DNA of 8,150 bases, taken from assembly GCA_947446335.1 (NCBI GenBank), contig CANFGA010000116.1, positions 1 through 8,150 of the forward strand, written 5' to 3'. Positions 1 to 4,799 of this stretch are shown piece after piece. The translations under genes and the position numbers were made by a program. The notes beneath the pieces are model-generated. The model searched no databases, was not told the origin of the DNA, and saw only the letters and a program-made list of their open reading frames with translations. Origin of the DNA: Oxalobacteraceae bacterium (GTDB taxonomy: Bacteria; Pseudomonadota; Gammaproteobacteria; Burkholderiales; Burkholderiaceae_D). Position 1 is the first letter of the stretch, and each line of letters opens with the position of its first letter.

Positions 1-252
1 CAGCAGCACGACATTTCATTGGCGTCGCTTTATTACTGGAAGCGTAAGTTGAAGGAGGCGTCGACCAAGTCCGAGGCGGCGCCTCAGACCGCGAACAAAT
101 TCGTGGCGCTGCGGCTCCCTGCTGCCACGCTCGCGCCGCGCCCGACGAGCTGCACGTTGATCCTGGCATCGGGTTTGCGCCTGGAAATGCCGGCGCTGCC
201 GGCGCCGGAATGGCTGGTCGCCGTCGGGCGCGCGCTTCAGGAGGCGCGCTGA
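1..252 (+). CDS. tnpA: IS66-family accessory protein TnpA (5' end outside window)
   Basis: This is the C-terminal part (83 codons and the stop) of the small first protein of an IS66-type insertion sequence. The frame is open from base 1, so the gene begins before the window; the TTG at 19 is only an internal leucine codon. The stretch ISLASLYYWKRKLKE is the hallmark end of the helix-turn-helix region of IS66 TnpA/OrfA proteins. It is followed by a loosely conserved tail ending in a segment with GLRLEMPALPAPEWLVAVGRAL, typical of this family. TnpA probably binds DNA and assists transposition; its exact role is not settled. Its stop overlaps the tnpB start as ATGA, so the two are probably translationally coupled. 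Identification rests on the motif and on the tnpB-tnpC order behind it. Confidence 0.88.
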   Translation, partial: QQHDISLASLYYWKRKLKEASTKSEAAPQTANKFVALRLPAATLAPRPTSCTLILASGLRLEMPALPAPEWLVAVGRALQEAR

Positions 253-608
253 TGCATCCGGGTTGCCGCATCGAGCAGGTTTATTTGTGCCGGGATCCGG
301 TCGATTTCAGGAAGTCGATTGGTGGCCTTTCGGTGCTGGTCGAGCAGGCGCTGGAACTGGATCCGTTTGGCAGCGCGCTGTACGTCTTCATCAATCGCCA
401 GCGCAACAAGATCAAGGTCTTGTATTGGCATCGCAATGGTTTTTGCCTATGGCTGAAACGCCTGGAAGCGGATAAATTTGCGTGGCCACAGGGCACTGAA
501 GCGGCCACGCAAACGATCAATTTACAGCAGTTCGAATGGCTGCTCGAAGGCTTCGATTTATGGCGCAACAGCCCGCATAAAACCCTGCACTTTGCTTCTG
601 TTTCATAG
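252..608 (+). CDS. tnpB: IS66-family Orf2 protein TnpB
   Basis: A 118-residue protein of the IS66 Orf2 family, of normal length (about 115 residues). Recognisable pieces in order are VYLCRDPVDFRKSIGGLSVLV near the N-terminus, DPFGSALYVFINRQRNKIK in the middle, and VLYWHRNGFCLWLKRLE followed by FAWP. The start at 252 is supported by a perfect AGGAGG at 239-244 with a 7-base spacing and by the ATGA overlap with tnpA. An upstream ATG at 210 in the same frame lies inside tnpA and lacks this support. TnpB is needed for efficient IS66 transposition in studied members, but its biochemical role is not known. Its stop is a TAG at 606-608, in the same frame as tnpC, with no further stop between. Confidence 0.93.
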   Translation: MHPGCRIEQVYLCRDPVDFRKSIGGLSVLVEQALELDPFGSALYVFINRQRNKIKVLYWHRNGFCLWLKRLEADKFAWPQGTEAATQTINLQQFEWLLEGFDLWRNSPHKTLHFASVS

Positions 609-629
609 GGGGATTTGGTAAAATGCGGC

Positions 630-2300
630 ATGCCTTTTACCGCCGCCAAACCTGCCATTCTGCCCCCGCAGTTCACCTTCACCCAGCCCGTCTTGCCGGC
701 AGTATTGCCGACGGATGTTGCTGCGCTGACGGCGTTGTTGCACCAGCAGCATGCGGCCCATTTGGCATCGGTCGACTCGCTGGCGCAGCAGGTGCGCGAC
801 TACGTCAACCAGGTCATCGAGCAAATGGTCCTGGCGCGTCATCGTCAATTTGGCTCAAGTTCCGAACAACTGTCCGGCCAGGGCCGCTTGTTCGATGAAG
901 CCGAAGCGCTGGCAGAATCAAGCACTGAAGAACAGGATATTGCCCCGATTGTGCCGGAGACGGTAGCAGGCGCCGACAAGAAAGTCGTCGCGCGCGGCAA
1001 GCGCAGTTCGTTGCCGGCCGCGTTGCCTCGCTTTGACGTGGTGCACGATGTGCCTGCAGCAGAGCGTACTTGCCCTTGCGGCACGCCTATGGTCGAAATC
1101 GGCCAGGATATCAGCGAACAACTCGACATCGTCCCGATGCAGGTGCGCGTGCTGCGCCATATCCGCAAGCGCTATGGCTGCCTCGGCAGCATCCATGCGC
1201 CGGTCACGGCAGCGTTGCCACCGCAGCCGCTGCCCAAGAGCAACGCCAGCGCCGACTTCCTGGCCATGCTGTTGATCATCAAATTCATCGATGGCTTGCC
1301 GCTGGCCCGTTTCGAGTACGTGCTTGCGCGCCACGGCGCGACGGTGCCGCGCCAGACCCTGGCGCGCTGGGTGATTGCCGCCGCGCGCATGCTGCAACCG
1401 CTGCACAATCTGATGCGCGACGCCTTGTTCGACGGCGCTTTCCTGCATATCGACGAAACCGTAGTTCAGGTACTCAAGGAAGATGGCAAGACGCCGACCT
1501 CGACCAGTTACATGTGGGTGCAAACGGGCGGGCCTCCGGGCAAGCCGGTCACCATCTACGACTACGACCCCAGCCGAAGCAGCGCTGTACCGGTGCGCCT
1601 GTTGCAAGGCTACAAGGGCTACATGATGACCGATGGCTACACGGCTTATAACGCGTTGGCCAAGGAAGATGGTATTGAGCATCTGATTTGCTGGGCGCAC
1701 GCGCGCCGTCGCTTTGTCGAGGCGGTCCGGGTGCAGCCGAAAGGCAAGCGCGGACGCGCCGACGAAGCCGTCGCCTTGATCGGCAAGCTGTACGGCATCG
1801 AACGGGATCACAAGGATGGCACCGACGCGCAGCGTTTGCTGGCGCGCCAGCAGCACAGCGTGCCGGCGCTGGCTACCTTGCATGCCTGGATGGAAAAAAA
1901 CCTGCCAATGGTGACGCCCAAAAGTGCGCTCGGCACCGCGCTCGCCTACATGCAGAAATACTGGCATGGTCTGAGCCGTTATACGGAACGCGGCGACTTG
2001 CCCATCGATAATAATCGAGCCGAGAATGCGATCCGTCCGTTTGTGGTTGGCAGGAAATCCTGGCTGTTCGCAGATACGGCGGCAGGCGCACACGCCAGCG
2101 CCGTGGTCTATTCCATGGTGCAAACGGCGAAGGCCAACGGCTTGGAGCCGTATGCCTGGCTGCGCCGCGTCATGCGCGACTTGCCAAAGGCAACAACTGT
2201 CGAGGATGTCGAGGCGTTGCTGCCGTGGAATGTGGATTTGACGCAAGATGTACTCGATGCCGGCGCCATGCTGTCCGAATCGGCAGCGGGGGTGGCATGA
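630..2300 (+). CDS. tnpC: IS66-family DDE transposase TnpC
   Basis: The catalytic transposase, 556 residues from the ATG at 630, a normal size for the family. Domains in order: an N-terminal leucine-rich coiled coil (about residues 29-75) ending in RQFGSSSEQL; a zinc-finger region with CPC at 148-150 and a second cysteine at 184; a helical linker with SADFLAMLLIIKFIDGLPL; then the RNase-H-like catalytic core. The likely acidic triad is D275 in LHIDETVVQV, D335 in MMTDGYTAY, and E465 in NNRAENAIRPFVVGRKSW; the family motif CWAHARRRF follows the second aspartate. No frameshift or stop breaks it. The start is uncertain: the GGGGGA at 609-613 is too close to the in-frame TTG at 615 and rather far from the ATG at 630. 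One expected zinc ligand is serine (S187). Its stop overlaps the start of the next gene. Confidence 0.95.
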   Translation: MPFTAAKPAILPPQFTFTQPVLPAVLPTDVAALTALLHQQHAAHLASVDSLAQQVRDYVNQVIEQMVLARHRQFGSSSEQLSGQGRLFDEAEALAESSTEEQDIAPIVPETVAGADKKVVARGKRSSLPAALPRFDVVHDVPAAERTCPCGTPMVEIGQDISEQLDIVPMQVRVLRHIRKRYGCLGSIHAPVTAALPPQPLPKSNASADFLAMLLIIKFIDGLPLARFEYVLARHGATVPRQTLARWVIAAARMLQPLHNLMRDALFDGAFLHIDETVVQVLKEDGKTPTSTSYMWVQTGGPPGKPVTIYDYDPSRSSAVPVRLLQGYKGYMMTDGYTAYNALAKEDGIEHLICWAHARRRFVEAVRVQPKGKRGRADEAVALIGKLYGIERDHKDGTDAQRLLARQQHSVPALATLHAWMEKNLPMVTPKSALGTALAYMQKYWHGLSRYTERGDLPIDNNRAENAIRPFVVGRKSWLFADTAAGAHASAVVYSMVQTAKANGLEPYAWLRRVMRDLPKATTVEDVEALLPWNVDLTQDVLDAGAMLSESAAGVA

Positions 2301-2818
2301 GCCGGATATCCATGTCGATTCTGGTGTCGGCAATCAAAAAAGTACGAGCCATGGACATAGGCCAGAAAGAACAACTGGCCGATGAATTGTTCCGGCAGCA
2401 GCCCAACATGTTCGGCTCAGTCTTGGTCCAGCAGCAGATGGGCGTTTCATTGGAGAAAATGGAATTCTCGTTAGAAATCCTGTTCATTTGCTTCCAATGC
2501 ATGAAGGAATCAGGATTGACTTGGCCCCTGATTATCGAGGCCGAACAAGACAAGCAACTGGCGCGCTATGTCGCGACCGTCAAATTCGGCGAAGGCTTGA
2601 GCTCGACGCTTCAAGACCGCGCCATGAAACAATACATTGAAAGCCATCCGGAACAGTCTCTGCTGGCATTCGTCACGGCAGAAACCAACGGCTGGATAAG
2701 CCGTATCGTCTCGGAAGACACCGATCGCCACGTCATGCTGGCCGCCATTAATCTCGTCAACTGCATTGCCTTCGTGCCGATGTCGCCATCAACAGTCAAA
2801 ACGCGCGCTCGCTCGTAA
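2297..2818 (+). CDS. Passenger gene of the IS66 element, unknown function
   Basis: A 173-residue protein I do not recognise. The ATG at 2297 overlaps the tnpC TGA (ATGA), and a G-rich stretch, GGGGGTGG, lies just before it, so translation is probably coupled to tnpC. The IS66 right terminus lies only 42 bases after its stop, so the gene is carried by the element. The predicted protein is soluble and mostly helical: MDIGQKEQLADELFRQQP in the N-terminal part, a hydrophobic piece LEILFICFQCMKESG, and WPLIIEAEQDKQLARYV in the middle. No signal peptide, clear catalytic motif or DNA-binding motif is visible. It does not resemble known IS66 TnpA, TnpB or TnpC. A role in transposition control or an unrelated passenger function are both possible. 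Confidence 0.75.
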   Translation: MSRISMSILVSAIKKVRAMDIGQKEQLADELFRQQPNMFGSVLVQQQMGVSLEKMEFSLEILFICFQCMKESGLTWPLIIEAEQDKQLARYVATVKFGEGLSSTLQDRAMKQYIESHPEQSLLAFVTAETNGWISRIVSEDTDRHVMLAAINLVNCIAFVPMSPSTVKTRARS

Positions 2819-2830
2819 ATTGCCGTCGAT

Positions 2831-2860
2831 GGTGATCACTGGGGTTTGTGGATCGCTTAC
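2831..2860. repeat. IS66 right terminal inverted repeat (IRR)
   Basis: Read on the minus strand this end begins GTAAGCGATCCACAAACCCC. GTAAGCG is the usual first heptamer of IS66-family inverted repeats. The element's outer edge is therefore 2860. The inner limit (2831) is a guess, because the left repeat is outside the window and the two cannot be aligned. A perfect 8-bp palindrome, GTGATCAC, lies at 2832-2839. IS66 elements normally duplicate 8 bp of target, so GAAAGATT at 2861-2868 should be the duplicated target. Confidence 0.8.
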
Positions 2861-2993
2861 GAAAGATTGGGAGCGGATTCAGAAGGCGTACCGCGATCAT
2901 GAGCGCAAAACAAAGCCGGGTAAGACGCACCCGATGCCAGCACCGGAACAGTATCTCAAGAACTGCTACAACACCCGGGCTACTGCCCGCTGA
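2861..2993 (+). pseudogene. 3' remnant of a gene interrupted by the IS66 element
   Basis: Right after the IS terminus one frame is open to a TGA at 2991-2993. It codes for about 43 residues, including DWERIQKAYRDHERKTKPGK and PEQYLKNCYNTRATAR. The peptide is strongly basic (11 K/R against 5 D/E). It reads like the C-terminal tail of a real protein rather than chance sequence, and the next gene follows after 15 bases in operon style. The N-terminal part should lie beyond the left end of the IS, outside the window. I do not recognise the family. Basic tails of this sort are common in secreted nuclease or polymorphic toxins, and the acidic neighbour fits an immunity protein, but this is inference. 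An ATG at 2829 inside the IS end is in frame and could express a 54-residue fusion peptide. Confidence 0.5.
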
Positions 2994-3007
2994 AGATCGG
3001 AAAAATT

Positions 3008-3436
3008 ATGGTAGACACAAGTATTAAGTTCCTCAATTTTGGCGAGGCGGTCGAGACGGCAAGGAAGGAGCCCGACGTCGAATTTATTGCTCTTCGGTAC
3101 ATTCCGCCATTTTCTCGACTGGACGTGTACGTGATTTCTGTCGATCCCGATGAACCTGACGATATCAATGTTCAGTACGAAGGTGGTGACCTGTTCGACA
3201 CATGCGGTGAAGAGGACTTTTACAGCTTGGGCGATGTCCCTGACGAAGCCAAGAATCTTTTCTTTGCTCGCGCCGCAGATTTGGGGAATACCGGCGTTCA
3301 ACTCATGGGAATGACAAGCGAATTTATGCTTCAGGCAGTGCTGCTAGGTCTAACTCCCGATGCCAAATATCGGGATCAGGCCCATTTCATGCGGGTCGCA
3401 GGTGCAGAGTTCCAAGCCTTCTGGCGACAACAGTGA
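3008..3436 (+). CDS. Acidic small protein, possible immunity protein
   Basis: A 142-residue protein of no family I recognise. It is very acidic (26 D/E against 11 K/R by count), with clusters such as VDPDEPDDIN and CGEEDFYSLGDVPDEAKN. There is no signal peptide or membrane segment, so it should be cytoplasmic. The C-terminal half is predicted helical (EFMLQAVLLGLTPDAKYRDQ). The ATG at 3008 has CGGA six bases upstream. It follows the stop of the basic remnant by 15 bases and precedes the next gene by 15 bases, so all three probably formed one transcription unit. Small, acidic and directly behind a basic protein end is the usual picture of an immunity gene behind its toxin. This is a contextual guess only; a stand-alone hypothetical protein is equally compatible with the sequence. 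Confidence 0.7.
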   Translation: MVDTSIKFLNFGEAVETARKEPDVEFIALRYIPPFSRLDVYVISVDPDEPDDINVQYEGGDLFDTCGEEDFYSLGDVPDEAKNLFFARAADLGNTGVQLMGMTSEFMLQAVLLGLTPDAKYRDQAHFMRVAGAEFQAFWRQQ

Positions 3437-3451
3437 CACCAAGGAAAAAAC

Positions 3452-3757
3452 ATGGACGCGACTGTGTGGGCTGGCACTGGTAAGAAGCAATTTGGAATTA
3501 GAGTTGGCGCTCAGAATCGCTCGCTCTACTTCAACCCGACTTGGAGGGAAGTCGTGGTAAAAATGGACGGACAGCCCTACCATTTTGATCTAAGCTCCGG
3601 TTTCTGGAAAGATTGTCCTGAGTTTCGGGATCGTAGTGAGGCTTCCATCAAGGCATGGCTTGGTCGACATACGCTCTTGGACTGGCCCAAGGGAAGACCT
3701 CCTTTGCTCACGCTAGATCCTGTTGGTGGGAATCGATTTCGCTTGTTCAAGAGGTAA
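3452..3757 (+). CDS. Hypothetical protein, 101 residues
   Basis: An unrecognised small protein, probably cytoplasmic. The start is supported by AAGGAAA at 3441-3447 in front of the ATG at 3452 and by the 15-base gap to the previous gene. It is rich in aromatic residues and probably mostly beta: FGIRVGAQNRSLYFNPTW and VVVKMDGQPYHFDLSSGFW near the N-terminus, and LLTLDPVGGNRFRLFKR at the end. Unlike its upstream neighbour it is basic. Its place behind the acidic gene makes it a candidate second immunity-like or orphan gene of the same locus, but no motif supports a particular function. Confidence 0.65.
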   Translation: MDATVWAGTGKKQFGIRVGAQNRSLYFNPTWREVVVKMDGQPYHFDLSSGFWKDCPEFRDRSEASIKAWLGRHTLLDWPKGRPPLLTLDPVGGNRFRLFKR

Positions 3758-3797
3758 ACGCATGCGCGGCATGTCGGATTAAGTGTTAGGGAAAATC

Positions 3798-4430
3798 GTG
3801 GCAATCGAATGGGGTTTGATCCAGAGCGCAATTTCCGCCATCGCTGGCCTCTGTGGAGTTTGGCTAGGCGGGCAATTGACGTCGAAACGGGAGGAGGCGC
3901 GGGAAAATGAGCGTAGCAAGAAGGAAACGATTTATCTCGCTATCTTCGTTGTAGCGCACCTAGACCGGTTCGCGAATGCTTGCCTTCACGTAGCCTTTGA
4001 CGATGGAACGGAGGAAGGACAACCAGCTGGAGGTGGAGGATGTCATGCCCCAACCGTTGCGCCACCGACTTTTGATCCGCTCGGGCTGGATGTGAACTGG
4101 AAGGTGCTATCAGCAGATTTAATGTACGGCATTTTGGGGCTACCATATCGAATCGAGCAACTGCAGCATCACATCTCGGGGGCGCGGGAATTTGATGAGC
4201 CCCCTGAGTACATGGAATTCTTCTGGGCGCGGCAGCACGGTTATGCGGTCCTTGGGCTTGAAGTTTCAGAGCTGGCACAACGTCTGCGCGAGCATGCCGC
4301 CTTGCCGTCCGCTCCGCGCGAACCCGGTGCCTGGAATCGTGACGACCAGTTGCGCGAGCTGAGGGACAAGATTACTGGTGAAAGGGATGCCTATGAAAGA
4401 CGCAAAATGGAGCCCTCCGCCGTCAACTAG
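3798..4430 (+). CDS. Membrane-anchored hypothetical protein
   Basis: A protein of 210 residues with one hydrophobic N-terminal segment (WGLIQSAISAIAGLCGVWLG) followed directly by a charged stretch, TSKREEARENERSKKETIYL. This suggests an inner-membrane anchor with the rest in the cytoplasm, or a signal anchor of the opposite orientation. The body contains FVVAHLDRFANACLHVAFDD, a glycine/proline-rich loop, WKVLSADLMYGILGLPYRIE, and a charged helical end (DDQLRELRDKITGERDAYER). I do not recognise a named domain. I chose the GTG at 3798 because AGGGAA lies about six bases before it; a GTG at 3783 in the same frame has no visible ribosome binding site. The 41-base gap to the previous gene is compatible with the same operon. 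Confidence 0.68.
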   Translation: MAIEWGLIQSAISAIAGLCGVWLGGQLTSKREEARENERSKKETIYLAIFVVAHLDRFANACLHVAFDDGTEEGQPAGGGGCHAPTVAPPTFDPLGLDVNWKVLSADLMYGILGLPYRIEQLQHHISGAREFDEPPEYMEFFWARQHGYAVLGLEVSELAQRLREHAALPSAPREPGAWNRDDQLRELRDKITGERDAYERRKMEPSAVN

Positions 4431-4673
4431 ACCAGAAAAATAGGGACAGGCAAAGGACCGTGGAACTGAACAGCAGCGGGCGGAGCAGCGAGAAGCTGCG
4501 TGAAGGGCGGCAACCGATCAATGTTGATGAGTTGCGGGCCGCACACGGCGTTCCCTTAGATGTTCCGACTCGTGTGATCAAAGCCCAATTCGTGCCATCA
4601 ATGTCCCTGCCAGCTCATCACGTCTGCTCCGCTTGAATTCTCAGATGCCCATCTGCCAAACAAAATTACCCGT

Positions 4674-4702
4674 TTGACAGTACAAACCATGCCGTGGATA
4701 CT
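4674..4702 (+). promoter_or_regulatory. Sigma-70 promoter for the hsd operon
   Basis: A consensus -35 box TTGACA (4674-4679), an ideal 17-base spacer, and a -10 box GATACT (4697-4702, one of several common variants of TATAAT). Transcription should start near 4709, about 90 bases before the first possible hsdM start. No other convincing promoter is visible directly before hsdM. Confidence 0.72.
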
Positions 4703-4732
4703 AAGCCTATTGCACTTGGGCATCATCGACAC

Positions 4733-4748
4733 GCAGTATTGATACTGC
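4733..4748. promoter_or_regulatory. Perfect dyad downstream of the hsd promoter, possible operator
   Basis: GCAGTATTGATACTGC is a perfect inverted repeat with 7-base arms and a 2-base centre. It sits roughly 25 to 40 bases after the expected transcription start, where a bound repressor could block the polymerase. The short centre makes it a poor RNA hairpin and a better protein-binding site. No regulator gene is visible in the window. It could be chance; nothing beyond symmetry and position supports it. Confidence 0.4.
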
Positions 4749-4799
4749 TGGTGCCGCTGGCGCATCCAAAAGGCTGCCGCATCGATCCACCAGGTCGTC

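Larger units (their letters stand above)
1..2860 (+). mobile_element. IS66-family insertion sequence with a fourth (passenger) gene, left end missing
   Basis: The tnpA-tnpB-tnpC order, the DDE motifs of TnpC, and the CGCTTAC terminus at 2854-2860 define the element. Canonical IS66 elements end soon after tnpC; here about 560 bases separate the tnpC stop from the terminus and these are filled by a 173-codon gene coupled to tnpC. All visible genes are intact, so the copy may be active or recently inserted. Only the first few dozen codons of tnpA and the left inverted repeat are missing, so the complete element is probably about 3 kb. Confidence 0.9.
4431..4799. other. Intergenic region ahead of the hsd operon
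   Basis: About 370 bases with no convincing gene. A 58-codon frame from a GTG at 4460 to a TGA at 4634-4636 is open (it includes RSSEKLREGRQPINVDELR) but has no clear ribosome binding site and could be a gene fragment or chance. The piece AAAAATAGGGACAGGC at 4436-4451 resembles motifs often found in REP-like intergenic repeats of proteobacteria. The last 130 bases carry the promoter and the dyad listed separately. I see no tRNA, CRISPR or strong terminator here. Confidence 0.5.

Noticed and set aside
281..682. Minus-strand frame of 133 codons
   Set aside because: It is opposite tnpB and the start of tnpC, which are both recognised by motif; no motif is seen in the antisense frame.
623..898. 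ATG at 623 with a better-spaced ribosome site than the tnpC ATG at 630
   Set aside because: It opens a 91-codon frame that is out of phase with the recognised transposase and has no family features.
918..2333. Long open frame of 471 codons on the minus strand
   Set aside because: It lies wholly opposite tnpC and its neighbour's start. The plus-strand gene has clear family motifs; the long antisense frame is a by-product of GC-rich codon use.
3783..3800. Earlier GTG start at 3783 for the membrane-anchored protein
   Set aside because: No ribosome binding site precedes it, whereas AGGGAA precedes the GTG at 3798 at a good distance.
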